This document shows positions 17,972-27,206 of a stretch of 64,000 bases of DNA, piece by piece. A program made the position numbers and the translations under genes. This DNA comes from an uncultured Lachnospiraceae bacterium (GTDB lineage: Bacteria > Bacillota > Clostridia > Lachnospirales > Lachnospiraceae), in the NCBI GenBank assembly GCA_934293375.1, contig CAKQYS010000007.1:1-64000 (forward strand). The letters are read 5' to 3'. A model generated the notes under the pieces. The model was given only the letters and a program-made list of their open reading frames with translations. It ran no database searches and was not told where the DNA came from. Within the stretch, counting starts at the first letter, position 1, and every line of letters begins with the position of its first letter.

Positions 17972-19351
17972 CTATATTACATCTGCAAAGTGCGGTCTCA
18001 AGCGCTTAAATATAACAGTTCCACCGATCCACAACAATCCAACGACGCACCAAAAATACAGGCTGTATCCTAATCTCTCCCATACTCCTATATGATACAA
18101 TAGTGAATCTCTATATCCTGTAATAATATAATACGCCGGATTCAATCTAAAAATCCATTGAAACTTCGCCGGAACAATCTGCACCTGCCACATGATCGGT
18201 GTTGCCCACATAAACACCTGCATAAATACATTAATAAACTGACTTAAATCACGTACAAATAATACAACTGAACTTGTAATATAAACAATTGCAGCTACAA
18301 ACACCAGCATACATATAAAATAATATATTAATTGAATCCAGTACAACGAAGGATAATAGCCCAAACACACATATATTCCCAAAACCACAAACATGAACAC
18401 ACCGTGTACTATGCAAGCAGATATTACTTTAACAGGTGGTAATACACTAATCTCAAACAAAACCTTTTTCACAAGATAGGAGTATTCCATCAATGCTGCA
18501 GTACCATTTGTGATAGCTTCTGATATAAAAAACCATGGAACCAATCCTGCCATCAACCACAACACAAATGGGTGTCCATCTACATCGCCACTCTGGAATG
18601 CAAATTGAAATACGAGCCAATATAATATGATCGTTACCAGCGGATTAATAAACGACCAAAAAATGCCCAAATAAGATCCTACATATCGTACCTTAAAATC
18701 ATTTACTGATAAATTAGCTATCAATCTTCTGTTGACCAATAAAATGTATATAGAATCACATATACTGTCAAAATGTCTAAACACAAATAAAGCAATCAAG
18801 TCGATCAATATGCATAAAACCACAGCAAATATCAAAGATATCTTTTTTAGCATTGTTCTCACTGAATCACACAGTGCAGAACTATCTGCACGAAACACAA
18901 TATAAGGATCCTCTCCTGTTGCTTCCAGCAAAAGCGAATCATTCTCTAATGTTATATTAGAGATATCATGTATCATCTTGCTATCAGACAATGCTTGCAA
19001 AGAGATCTCCTGATGTTTCCCCCACGAAGAATATTCTATATGATCTATACGGATATGACCCTTATTCTGTCCCAAATCTAATCTTAGCACAGGGGATTCA
19101 TTCACTATTGAAATAGACATCCGTTGTGTATCTCCCAACTTATTATATTGTACAATTCCACTTTGATCTTCAGAAAACTCATCAGAATCTGAATAGTACA
19201 GCTGAACATTGTCTGTATGATCCATTTCCAGTAAAATATTCAGTTGTAAATTCAAACTACCCTCGCCGAGGTGTACTGATTTAATAACATAGACATTAAT
19301 CGCCGCCAAAACAATTAATAAAAGTATTTTTGTTAGTAATTTTTTATTCAT
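17972..19351 (-). CDS. Polysaccharide ABC exporter permease with extracytoplasmic N-terminal domain
   Basis: 459 residues. The C-terminal ~260 residues are a standard Wzm/TagG permease: VNDFKVRYVGSYLGIFWSF amphipathic lead, six spans, LNPAYYIITGYR near the end. In front lies an unusual extension: span 1 (about 5-25), a ~140-residue hydrophilic beta-rich domain (28-165) and span 2 (170-193). The start ATG has GAGGATACAACC upstream, so the extension is translated as one piece with the permease. First gene of the operon. The extra domain might hold or bind the emerging polymer; its origin is not recognised, although jelly-roll domains of similar size occur in other glycan membrane proteins. Confidence 0.9.
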   Translation of the reverse strand: MNKKLLTKILLLIVLAAINVYVIKSVHLGEGSLNLQLNILLEMDHTDNVQLYYSDSDEFSEDQSGIVQYNKLGDTQRMSISIVNESPVLRLDLGQNKGHIRIDHIEYSSWGKHQEISLQALSDSKMIHDISNITLENDSLLLEATGEDPYIVFRADSSALCDSVRTMLKKISLIFAVVLCILIDLIALFVFRHFDSICDSIYILLVNRRLIANLSVNDFKVRYVGSYLGIFWSFINPLVTIILYWLVFQFAFQSGDVDGHPFVLWLMAGLVPWFFISEAITNGTAALMEYSYLVKKVLFEISVLPPVKVISACIVHGVFMFVVLGIYVCLGYYPSLYWIQLIYYFICMLVFVAAIVYITSSVVLFVRDLSQFINVFMQVFMWATPIMWQVQIVPAKFQWIFRLNPAYYIITGYRDSLLYHIGVWERLGYSLYFWCVVGLLWIGGTVIFKRLRPHFADVI

Positions 19352-19384
19352 GGTTGTATCCTCTATATAATTCTCATCAATCTA

Positions 19385-19413
19385 TTGCTTAAACATCTCA
19401 AATAGATTATACT
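19385..19413 (+). promoter_or_regulatory. Promoter for the plus-strand GT2 gene at 19496
   Basis: TTGCTT (19385-19390), 17 bp, TATACT (19408-19413). It is divergent from, and just downstream of, the exporter operon promoter, leaving a leader of about 75 nt to the ATG at 19496, which has a CGAGG site. Confidence 0.6.
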
Positions 19414-19434
19414 AAAATAGACATAACTAGTGGT

Positions 19435-19463
19435 AGTATAGCATTTTTATTTATGACTATCAA
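19435..19463 (-). promoter_or_regulatory. Main promoter of the polysaccharide export operon
   Basis: Minus strand: TTGATA (19458-19463), 17 bp, extended -10 TGC-TATACT (19435-19440). This is the best promoter upstream of the ABC permease and may drive all 15 genes down to 336. The leader is about 75 nt. The two divergent -10 elements are mirror images (TATACTA/TAGTATA) 19 bp apart, so the two units may be read from one melted region or share a regulator. Confidence 0.7.
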
Positions 19464-19495
19464 GTCCAAACTAGACGAACACGAGGTTTCAAAAC

Positions 19496-21070
19496 ATGGG
19501 ATTATTATCTATATTTAACATAAATAACCTGAAGGCAGTCTTTCGTACTCTCCATCAGAACGGCTTCCGTACTATGTACATTCGAAGTATGATCACAATT
19601 AGAGAGTCATATACTTATCCTAAGTGGTATAAAAAAAAGAAAGTCACACCTGATAGCCTGATCAAACAAAAAGCACAACAGACAGATTTCGAACTGTATC
19701 CTAAGATCAGCATCATTGTTCCTACTTACAATACACCTATTGATTTTTTACATGAAATGATTCAGTCTGTCACAAGCCAAAGTTATTCCAATTGGGAGTT
19801 ATGTATTGCGGATGCCAGTTGTCAGAACGCAGAGATCCGTTCCATTCTGAATGAATATGCCAAAAACGATGAACGGATTATTGTATCTTTTCTCAATGAA
19901 AACAAGGGCATCTCCGGCAACACAAATGAGGCTTTGAAGCTTGCTACAGGCGATTTCATTGCACTATTTGATCACGATGATCTGCTAGAACCGGACTGTT
20001 TATATGAAGTTGTATCAACAATTAATAAGCATCCTGATGCAGAGATATTATATACTGATGAAGATAAGGTGAATGGCACTGCAACTACACATGACTACCC
20101 GACATTCAAACCTGCTTTAAATCCGCTCTTGCTGCAAAGTTGCAACTATATTACACATTTTTTTGTATTTAGAAAGGATATCTACAAAAAAACAGGAGCA
20201 TTCTCTTCCGCTCATGACGGATCACAGGATTATAACTATATCATCCGGACGATCACCAATGCCAGACATGTCTATAACATTCCGAAGATTCTATATCACT
20301 GGCGTGTTCATAGTGGCTCAGTAGCCGGAGATCCTGCACAGAAACAGTACTGTTACGATGCAGCAAGGCGATCCATTCAGGAACATTTAGATCAGCAAGG
20401 GATCTTGGCATCCGTTTCGATTGATGAAGGATTAATAGGCTGTTATCATACTACCTATTTAAAGGAACAGTCGACATCTGATATTGCCCTGATATCTACC
20501 TCGCAGTGCACTATTTCAGACTTTATTGCACAAGTGAATGCCGCATCCACCCCTTATGTCTTTATATCATCCATAAGGGGTTTGCAACTAACTGATGATA
20601 TTCTTTGCAGAATAGAATCCTATCTGGATTTGGATATGATTGGGGCGGCCTGCACGAAACTGACTCGTAAACACCGCATCCTTTCACTTGGCGATACATT
20701 TCGCAATGGTCATATGCAAGGCTGTTACCACAATGTATACATTGAAGATACCGGTTACTGTGGACGAACCAGAATTGATCAATGCATTCCAATCTGCTCA
20801 TCACAAGCATTTGCATGCAAAACTGATCTTCTAAAAGATTATCTTTCAAGCATTGATACCCATCCTATAACCTGTATTGATGAAATCATTGTAGGATTTT
20901 CTTTGTTTTTATTTGATCTCAAACTATATATTGCCGCCATTGCCAACATCGAGATCCGGACAGATCAAAAATATCATTGTCGGTTGAGTTCTGATTTTAT
21001 TCAGGCAAATACAGATCGGTTGCAGACGGCATCTATGCTATATGCAGTTCCACCATATTACAAATACTAA
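19496..21070 (+). CDS. GT2 glycosyltransferase, paralogue of the fusion enzyme, second domain degenerate
   Basis: 524 residues. Residues ~70-270 form a full GT2 domain almost parallel to the first GT2 domain of the 957-residue protein: SYSNWELCIADAS, ALFDHDD, GSQDYNYIIR. Residues ~300-500 keep the outline of a second GT-A domain (TPYVFISSIRGLQLTDDIL in the place of the DxD strand), but the acidic metal-binding motif is gone, so this half is probably structural or inactive. There is no kinase-like or coiled-coil part. Transcribed divergently from the exporter operon and closed by a strong hairpin at 21072. Confidence 0.88.
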   Translation: MGLLSIFNINNLKAVFRTLHQNGFRTMYIRSMITIRESYTYPKWYKKKKVTPDSLIKQKAQQTDFELYPKISIIVPTYNTPIDFLHEMIQSVTSQSYSNWELCIADASCQNAEIRSILNEYAKNDERIIVSFLNENKGISGNTNEALKLATGDFIALFDHDDLLEPDCLYEVVSTINKHPDAEILYTDEDKVNGTATTHDYPTFKPALNPLLLQSCNYITHFFVFRKDIYKKTGAFSSAHDGSQDYNYIIRTITNARHVYNIPKILYHWRVHSGSVAGDPAQKQYCYDAARRSIQEHLDQQGILASVSIDEGLIGCYHTTYLKEQSTSDIALISTSQCTISDFIAQVNAASTPYVFISSIRGLQLTDDILCRIESYLDLDMIGAACTKLTRKHRILSLGDTFRNGHMQGCYHNVYIEDTGYCGRTRIDQCIPICSSQAFACKTDLLKDYLSSIDTHPITCIDEIIVGFSLFLFDLKLYIAAIANIEIRTDQKYHCRLSSDFIQANTDRLQTASMLYAVPPYYKY

Positions 21071-21071
21071 T

Positions 21072-21099
21072 AAAAGGCAAGTCTCACGACTTGCCTTTT
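21072..21099. terminator. Bidirectional terminator
   Basis: Perfect 12-bp inverted repeat AAAAGGCAAGTC / GACTTGCCTTTT around a TCAC loop, with A- and T-tracts at both ends. It sits between the convergent ends of the genes at 19496 (+) and 21098 (-) and should stop transcription from both sides. Confidence 0.9.
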
Positions 21100-22027
21100 A
21101 CACTTTGCCCATCAACATCAAGAACCGCAGCACGAACTCGGAACTGAGTGATGACCTCCAACGATGAATATATAAACTTTTACAGATTCGCTGCCCCACC
21201 GGATATCGGTCTTTGGCTTCTCTTATAAACCACGACAAAATTGATTTATCTTCTGATCTCATCTGATCTCCATATACCTGCATAAAACAATTGGTTAGAT
21301 TTGCAATCTCTGCATTGCCTCTCCAAGCTTTCTTAAGCCATCTGAATCGTGCAGCTAAGCCACTACTTGATACACTCTCTTCCAATCTTCTATGTTTAGC
21401 TCCAACATAATCATCTTCTATCACATCCGCATACTCCATAGCAACCAGTTCTGTCCACCAATCATGAGAAATGATCTGTTCATAATCCCCTCTGACAACA
21501 AGCGTTCTCAATGATCTGTTCATCACTGTCGCAAATCCCATATGTGAGCACTCTGTAATCGCCATTGCGAACGAATAACGCTGAATGTATGCACTCTCAC
21601 CATATGGATGCATTTCACCGTCTGTCAATTCATATCGATGGCAATATAACAACGGTTTATTCTCTGAATCACCAGACTCCATCACCCCGATTGCGTGCAC
21701 GAGTTTATCCGGCATCCACACATCGTCCTGATCCGAAAATGCCCAATAATCACCATCTTTCACCATGTGAAGCAATTTCAAAAAACTATACCCGTATCCT
21801 CTATTCTGATTGCGCCTGCTCTGTGCAGATCTTGTATCGTCCCAGACCAGATTTACAGTATCATTGTTTGCATATTGCTGTAATATCTCTACCGTCCGGT
21901 CAGAAGATCCATCGTCCCGTATATAGAGCCTTACATTTATCCGCTCCTGTTCCAATATACTCTCAATCTGCTGCCCTACATATTGTTCACCATTATATGT
22001 TGACATTAATACATTCACAATTTTCAT
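21098..22027 (-). CDS. GT2 glycosyltransferase (RgpB/rhamnosyltransferase-like)
   Basis: 309 residues from MKIVNVLMSTYNGEQYV. It has LYIRDDGSSDRTVEIL and YWAFSDQDDVW (the DxD-type motif), and HDWWTELVAM further on. This is the layout of rhamnosyl-type GT2 enzymes of rhamnan and teichoic chain synthesis. The ATG at 22025-22027 lies 2 bp after the previous stop and is preferred over an upstream start inside that gene. It is closely similar to the next gene (YNGExY, RDDGSSD, DQDD, H-DW), indicating tandem duplication followed by divergence. Last gene of a four-gene unit. Confidence 0.88.
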   Translation of the reverse strand: MKIVNVLMSTYNGEQYVGQQIESILEQERINVRLYIRDDGSSDRTVEILQQYANNDTVNLVWDDTRSAQSRRNQNRGYGYSFLKLLHMVKDGDYWAFSDQDDVWMPDKLVHAIGVMESGDSENKPLLYCHRYELTDGEMHPYGESAYIQRYSFAMAITECSHMGFATVMNRSLRTLVVRGDYEQIISHDWWTELVAMEYADVIEDDYVGAKHRRLEESVSSSGLAARFRWLKKAWRGNAEIANLTNCFMQVYGDQMRSEDKSILSWFIREAKDRYPVGQRICKSLYIHRWRSSLSSEFVLRFLMLMGKV

Positions 22028-22029
22028 AA

Positions 22030-22962
22030 CTAAATTTTTCCTATCAACATCAATATGCGTAATACACATTCTACCTTTAGTTGTGGATTCCAGCGATGTG
22101 GATAAAACATCTTTCTCATGCCTGTTCCCAATGAATATCTCTCATTCACAAACCAATCACATATTGACGCCTGTTCCTTTGTCATAGAAAAAGAAGCATC
22201 TTCTATTTCTTTCGATGTGTATAATCGCTTAAATTCTCTTGCATTTCGTGTATAGAAATTATCTCCTCGAAGCAGCTTCAATCCATCAGGGATTTTCTTC
22301 ATAAAATAAAAAGGAGATGCATTTTGTTTATGCTGTCTATGGACAACATCCACACATTCTCCTACCTTCCACGCACCAAATGTCTCAGCAATCATAGCTG
22401 CAAACCAATCATGATACTTCACTTTTCTGAAATCAGCCCGGATCAATTCTGTATACAGCGCCTTATTGATCACCATCGCAAAACCAAAGAACACATTTGA
22501 TGCAAACATATTCATAAATTGAAATCTGTATGCCCCTACATGATATGGAATGGTATACATATATTGTTCTGACAGATCTTCATTACCTATCGCTACACCG
22601 CTATGAAAAAATGCCGGTCTGGACTTCTCTTGTGTATCGAGCCATTCAATCGCATGCTGCAGTTTCTCCGGCATCCAGTCATCATCCTGATCACAAAACG
22701 CCCAGTACTCACCGCTTTGAGACATTTCTAATAACTTCCGAAAGCTCAAGGCAAAGCCTACATTCTCCCCTGCCACCAGTGTGCAATAATGATCCATGGC
22801 ATATTGTTCAATATATCTTCTGACAACATCTACGGTATGATCACTGGATCCATCATCCCTAATATAGAGATGGAAATCCTGATATGTCTGATTGCGAATG
22901 CTGTCAAGCTGCTCTTCTATATATTTCTCACCATTATAAGTAGATAATAATATGTTAATCAT
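22030..22962 (-). CDS. GT2 glycosyltransferase, tandem paralogue
   Basis: 310 residues: INILLSTYNGEKYIEEQLDS at the N-terminus, LYIRDDGSSDHTVDVV, YWAFCDQDDDWMPEKL and KYHDWFAAMIAE. It shares the same blocks and the ending LRILMLIGKI with the downstream neighbour (LRFLMLMGKV), so the pair arose by duplication. The start overlaps the upstream DUF2304 gene by 4 bp (ATGA). It probably adds one sugar of a repeat unit on the cytoplasmic side; donor and acceptor are not readable. Confidence 0.88.
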   Translation of the reverse strand: MINILLSTYNGEKYIEEQLDSIRNQTYQDFHLYIRDDGSSDHTVDVVRRYIEQYAMDHYCTLVAGENVGFALSFRKLLEMSQSGEYWAFCDQDDDWMPEKLQHAIEWLDTQEKSRPAFFHSGVAIGNEDLSEQYMYTIPYHVGAYRFQFMNMFASNVFFGFAMVINKALYTELIRADFRKVKYHDWFAAMIAETFGAWKVGECVDVVHRQHKQNASPFYFMKKIPDGLKLLRGDNFYTRNAREFKRLYTSKEIEDASFSMTKEQASICDWFVNERYSLGTGMRKMFYPHRWNPQLKVECVLRILMLIGKI

Positions 22963-23333
22963 GTCTCATCGATCTCATTCTCAATTTCATTCATCTCATC
23001 TGTCTGGACCTTCTCGTTGATCGCAATCTGCTGTACCAGATCCTTTACCTTATTCTCCAGATCAGAAATCTCTATCGTCATCATAAACACTTTCAAAAGC
23101 AGGACTCCGATAATAAAGAAAAATACAAGGTTTGCCGGCGACATCATTCCCAAGCTTCTTGTCATCCAGTACACCAATTCCGGACACACCGACATAATGA
23201 TCATCAAGATAGATAATACGATCCAAAAAAGAGCATATTCAATCTGCATCTTCGAATACCGTATCTTCCATACCACATACACTAAACTCAACACCGACAT
23301 TGCTATCAATATCACACGCAAACCTATCGACAT
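22959..23333 (-). CDS. DUF2304 small membrane protein
   Basis: 124 residues with three hydrophobic segments and a charged, helical tail (about 88-124, coiled-coil-like). The pattern RYSKMQIEYALFWIVLSI followed by a MMSPANLVFF segment is typical of DUF2304. These proteins are regularly encoded next to DPM1-like GT2 enzymes, and here the GT2 gene lies 9 bp upstream. Function is unknown; a partner of the polyprenyl-phosphate mannose/glucose synthase is a reasonable guess from gene context. Confidence 0.85.
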   Translation of the reverse strand: MSIGLRVILIAMSVLSLVYVVWKIRYSKMQIEYALFWIVLSILMIIMSVCPELVYWMTRSLGMMSPANLVFFFIIGVLLLKVFMMTIEISDLENKVKDLVQQIAINEKVQTDEMNEIENEIDET

Positions 23334-23342
23334 GCTCTACAC

Positions 23343-24056
23343 CTACTTTCTCTTCATAATCACATGCTTCGTGTCACGCTTCCGAAAGCTCTGGATAAAC
23401 AGGATCGATACCAGCATTCTAAACATATACAGAGCAGATCTGCTAAGACTTAAATAACTCGTCCCTGCAATCCGTTCATCCATCTCCACCTGCACCTCTG
23501 CAATACTGGCGCCCTGCTTCAGAAGATAGGAAATCGTATCCGGCTCCGGACCATAGTTCATATTGACTGCAAACTCTTTGATCATAGCCTTATTAAACAT
23601 ACGCATACCGGAGGTCGGATCTGATATCCGTCTGCCAGTTGTAAACGATATTGCCACTGTCAAAATTCTTGCACCGATCATACGAAGTGAATTCGGTTTC
23701 TTCTTGTTTACATAGCGGGAACCTATGACAATGTCATAACCCTGTTCCATCTTTTCAAGCATCGCCTTGATATATTCAGGCCGATGCTGTCCGTCTGCAT
23801 CAAACTGCAGAACGCAGTCATAATCCTTCATATATGCATACTTCAATCCTGCTTGAAATGCACCTGCCAATCCCAGATTCACCGGCAGATCTATAATTTC
23901 AAAATGATTTCTATGACATCTCCTTGAAGTATGATCCGTAGATCCATCATTCACCACTACATAATCGTACTCAGGATATTTTTCTTTGATTGTATTCACC
24001 ACTCTGATAATGTTATCTTCTTCATTATAAGCGGGTATCACCATCAGTAATTTCAT
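23343..24056 (-). CDS. GT2 DPM1-like glycosyltransferase
   Basis: 237 residues, no C-terminal membrane spans. LLMVIPAYNEEDNIIRVV, VVNDGSTDHT, LQFDADGQHRPEYI (DxD) and GSRYVNKK are classical for dolichyl/polyprenyl-phosphate sugar synthases. The missing membrane part may be supplied by the DUF2304 protein encoded next. First gene of a unit of four (24056 down to 21098) with its own promoter at 24105-24133. Confidence 0.9.
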   Translation of the reverse strand: MKLLMVIPAYNEEDNIIRVVNTIKEKYPEYDYVVVNDGSTDHTSRRCHRNHFEIIDLPVNLGLAGAFQAGLKYAYMKDYDCVLQFDADGQHRPEYIKAMLEKMEQGYDIVIGSRYVNKKKPNSLRMIGARILTVAISFTTGRRISDPTSGMRMFNKAMIKEFAVNMNYGPEPDTISYLLKQGASIAEVQVEMDERIAGTSYLSLSRSALYMFRMLVSILFIQSFRKRDTKHVIMKRK

Positions 24057-24104
24057 ACAGCCTCCATGTATGACAGTATTTTACACCAAATGCATACTTT
24101 ATAT

Positions 24105-24133
24105 ATATTAGCACATACTTCTCTTTTATACAA
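24105..24133 (-). promoter_or_regulatory. Promoter of the DPM1-DUF2304-GT2-GT2 unit
   Basis: Minus strand: TTGTAT (24128-24133), 17 bp, extended -10 TGC-TAATAT (24105-24110), about 45 bp before the ATG at 24056. Correct spacing and an extended -10 compensate for a weak -35. Confidence 0.5.
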
Positions 24134-24214
24134 CCCATACAACGGAGTTGTAAGATATTTGTCACATATCATTTTTTACAATACCTAAGTTTTTCTTACA
24201 TATTGTAACATCAA

Positions 24215-24243
24215 TTGACACATTTTCCTACAGCGTGTATTAT
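24215..24243 (+). promoter_or_regulatory. Promoter of the DUF2142 gene
   Basis: TTGACA (24215-24220), 17 bp, TATTAT (24238-24243): a near-consensus sigma-A promoter about 25 bp upstream of the GTG start at 24276. Confidence 0.75.
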
Positions 24244-24275
24244 GGATATATCATGTATTTTGGGGAGATTGCATC

Positions 24276-26228
24276 GTGAAGAAGACAAAGAACTATATAT
24301 ACGGAATCTTATTATTGGCTGTACTTTCAACAGTTATGTTGGTCACTTACAAGGGGCAGATTGCACCTGAGCTGAGACATACCACCACAGCTTCTCTCTA
24401 TCTGAATCATAAGACAAATGGTTCCATTACCCTTTCACAGGAAATGCCTGTTTTTTCAGAAACATTTCTATGTACAGTACCAAAATTAAAATCACTTGCC
24501 TTTCAATGTTCTGCTGCAGACACAGATCCGGCAGCCACATTATCGATAACAATATCGGATCCCGATAGCGGTACCATCTGCTATTCTGATTCTTTTTCCG
24601 TGGCGGAACATATCACTGCAAAAAAGAAACTTCTTAAGGTTATTTTCCCAAAGAAGTTGAAGGATTCAGCGGACAAGCTCTATACGATCACTTTCGCATT
24701 GGAGAATGCAGGTTCTACCGGTATTGTTTTCACCGCCAATCCAATGTTCGGGATCGTGCAGGATGATCATCATATCAATATCATCTATCAGATGCACTAT
24801 GGAACAAATCAGTTCCTGTGCCGGTATTTTATTATAATCGCGGTTATATCGCTTTTCATGACTGCTTTATGTTATTATCTGCTGATCATTCGAAGAAGAA
24901 GAATTCGCAGAGCATTTTTCCCAATCTGTATTACTATGGGAATTTTGATATCATTAATCTTTATACCGCATGGCACACCGGATGAAACAAATCACATCTA
25001 TACTGCTTATCGATATTCCAATATCATGACTTTTACACCTTCTGCCGATGAAGGTTTTATCAATATGCGTACATGTGATGCCATCTTAAACGATATGCTG
25101 GCAAATGACATTGAATCCAATTCCTACTACCAGCTGATGACCGAAACATGGATTCGTCCTTCTGATACGGATCTGATGCCTGTAGCATATGATGGATCTT
25201 CTCAGACCACATTAGGCTTTGCATATATCCCTGCAGCGATCGGCATATCTCTTGGCCGTCTACTTGGGCTGTCTGCTATGTTGACTCTGTACCTGGGACG
25301 ATTCTGCAGTCTGTTCGCATACACCTGTCTGTGTTTGATTGCCCTTTCTATACTACCGTATGCGCATAATGTGTTCGGTATGGTCATGCTGCTTACCATT
25401 TCTATCCAGCAGGCGATGTCCATTTCCTATGATCCTGTGATATTAGGTTGTATGTTTATCTATATTGCCTTATGTTTGAAACTTGCTGCTGATAAAGAGC
25501 ATATTACATTAAAAGAGCTGATTTCACTATTGATTCTCTGTGTTTTAGTGGCATTAAGCAAGGGCGGTGTATATATGCCTTTACTTCTGCTTCTATTATT
25601 AGTCTGCCGCAGCCATCCACTTCCTTTGCGGAACAAAAATGTGTTGATCGGTAGTGTATGTGGTTTGTTAGCAGTGATCACAGTGTTTATTGTCAAATAT
25701 ATCCCTATATTGTCACACTTGCTGAGTGCCCCTGCCGATGCCAGCACCACATATACATTGCGCTATTGTCTGGCACACCCGGCTAATGTACTCTATATCT
25801 TCTTTAACACCTTATTATGGGGCACTGAGAGACACCTGAAGGCATTGTTGGGATGCAAGCTGGCTTGGGAATCCATCAATGGCAGTTGGTGTTTCGCATT
25901 TGTGATTTTAATCGGTCTGCTGACGCTTACACAGATCAAGGAGGAACAAATGCAGATTGATCGTACCTGTCGCACTATATTTCTGATTGCATCCGTAAGC
26001 TGTATACTGTTGATCATGGCCTCAATGCTATTTGCATTTACCCCTACAGACGCAGTACGGATTGCCGGTGTACAGGGAAGATATTATTTGGGATTTTTCC
26101 CGATCATACTTCTATGCACTCCTTCTGATCGAATTGCAGCCAAAAAAAAATGTGCCAATCCGATCATGATGACAATGCTGTTTACAGAAGTGTTGATTTG
26201 TTCGCAGGTATTACCTCAGATTTTCTAG
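24276..26228 (+). CDS. DUF2142 polytopic membrane protein (putative GT-C)
   Basis: 650 residues. Span 1 is followed by an extracytoplasmic beta-rich domain of about 150 residues, then about ten spans. Between spans lies IPHGTPDETNHIYTAYR, the P-x-G-x-P-D-E-x-x-H motif that marks DUF2142, a family of presumed lipid-linked-sugar-dependent glycosyltransferases or polymer ligases of cell-wall glycan loci. Start is GTG at 24276 with GGGGAG 9 nt before it. Its N-terminal single span plus beta domain resembles in layout the extension on the ABC permease at 17972, which may be more than coincidence. Confidence 0.85.
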   Translation: MKKTKNYIYGILLLAVLSTVMLVTYKGQIAPELRHTTTASLYLNHKTNGSITLSQEMPVFSETFLCTVPKLKSLAFQCSAADTDPAATLSITISDPDSGTICYSDSFSVAEHITAKKKLLKVIFPKKLKDSADKLYTITFALENAGSTGIVFTANPMFGIVQDDHHINIIYQMHYGTNQFLCRYFIIIAVISLFMTALCYYLLIIRRRRIRRAFFPICITMGILISLIFIPHGTPDETNHIYTAYRYSNIMTFTPSADEGFINMRTCDAILNDMLANDIESNSYYQLMTETWIRPSDTDLMPVAYDGSSQTTLGFAYIPAAIGISLGRLLGLSAMLTLYLGRFCSLFAYTCLCLIALSILPYAHNVFGMVMLLTISIQQAMSISYDPVILGCMFIYIALCLKLAADKEHITLKELISLLILCVLVALSKGGVYMPLLLLLLLVCRSHPLPLRNKNVLIGSVCGLLAVITVFIVKYIPILSHLLSAPADASTTYTLRYCLAHPANVLYIFFNTLLWGTERHLKALLGCKLAWESINGSWCFAFVILIGLLTLTQIKEEQMQIDRTCRTIFLIASVSCILLIMASMLFAFTPTDAVRIAGVQGRYYLGFFPIILLCTPSDRIAAKKKCANPIMMTMLFTEVLICSQVLPQIF

Positions 26229-26249
26229 AATATAAGAATGGAGTAAATT

Positions 26250-27206
26250 ATGGAATTAACAAACAGACTCAAGAATAAAATCAAACATACTTTTCACATC
26301 TTAAATGCAAATGAGATTGATATCTGTGGTGCAATGCCGGAAGATAAGAGCAAGAAGTTTTGGGGAGACTGGCATTATGCCAATGCCATGAAGCGTGAAC
26401 TCTCTGCACTTGGCTACAAGGTCAATATTCTTACCAGGGAACACTGGTATGATGACAGTCTCGCCAAATATGTGATCGTACTGCGCGGAAAAAACCGGTA
26501 TGAGGTGCCAAATAATCCAAAGGGGCGCAAATACATTATGTGGGGCATTTCTCATCCTGCTGATATTACAGTGGATGAGTGCAATTCCTATGATTTTGTA
26601 TTCTTTGCCAGCAAGCGTATGCAGGAGCATTTTAAAACAGGATTGACCGTTCCTTCAGATATTATGATGCAATGTGCAGATGCTCAAAGAATGACTGCTG
26701 TGGACGGAAACCCAAAGGAATATGAATTATTATTCGTTGGCAACAGCCGGCATGTATACCGGCAGATCCTAAAGGATCTGCTTCCCACACCATATCAGCT
26801 GTCCGTATATGGTCGTCATTGGGAGAAGTTCCCGGTACAGGATTATGTGGTTGCCAAATATTTTCCAAATAGCAAAGTCGGACAGGCATATCATGATGCC
26901 AAGATCCTGTTAAACGATCACTGGGATGATATGCGGGAATATGGCATCATATCCAACCGTATCTTTGATGCCCTGCACGCAGGGGCCTTCATTATCAGTG
27001 ATCATCTTCCTGAAATTGACTCTGTATTTGATGGCAGCGTCATCACATACACTGACCGCGAGGACCTCGCAAAGAAGATTGATTATTACATGCAGCATGA
27101 CAAAGAGCGTGATACCCTTGCTAAAAAGGGACAGCAGATTGTTGTGCAGCAGCATACATTTAAGCAGCGGATGCAGGTAATGTCAGACTGCATCCGGTCG
27201 TTATAA
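26250..27206 (+). CDS. GT4-like glycosyltransferase (CgeB-type)
   Basis: 318 residues, GT-B-like. YELLFVGNSRHVYRQIL, then LSVYGRHWEKF, and the nucleotide-sugar-binding C-terminal part EYGIISNRIFDALHAGAFIIS with a conserved Glu-rich loop (LPEIDSVF) are typical of the CgeB/glycosyl-transferase-1 group. It is 21 bp downstream of the DUF2142 gene and likely co-transcribed. Its stop codon (27204-27206) is directly followed by the stop of the convergent gene at 27207, with no terminator between them. Confidence 0.8.
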   Translation: MELTNRLKNKIKHTFHILNANEIDICGAMPEDKSKKFWGDWHYANAMKRELSALGYKVNILTREHWYDDSLAKYVIVLRGKNRYEVPNNPKGRKYIMWGISHPADITVDECNSYDFVFFASKRMQEHFKTGLTVPSDIMMQCADAQRMTAVDGNPKEYELLFVGNSRHVYRQILKDLLPTPYQLSVYGRHWEKFPVQDYVVAKYFPNSKVGQAYHDAKILLNDHWDDMREYGIISNRIFDALHAGAFIISDHLPEIDSVFDGSVITYTDREDLAKKIDYYMQHDKERDTLAKKGQQIVVQQHTFKQRMQVMSDCIRSL

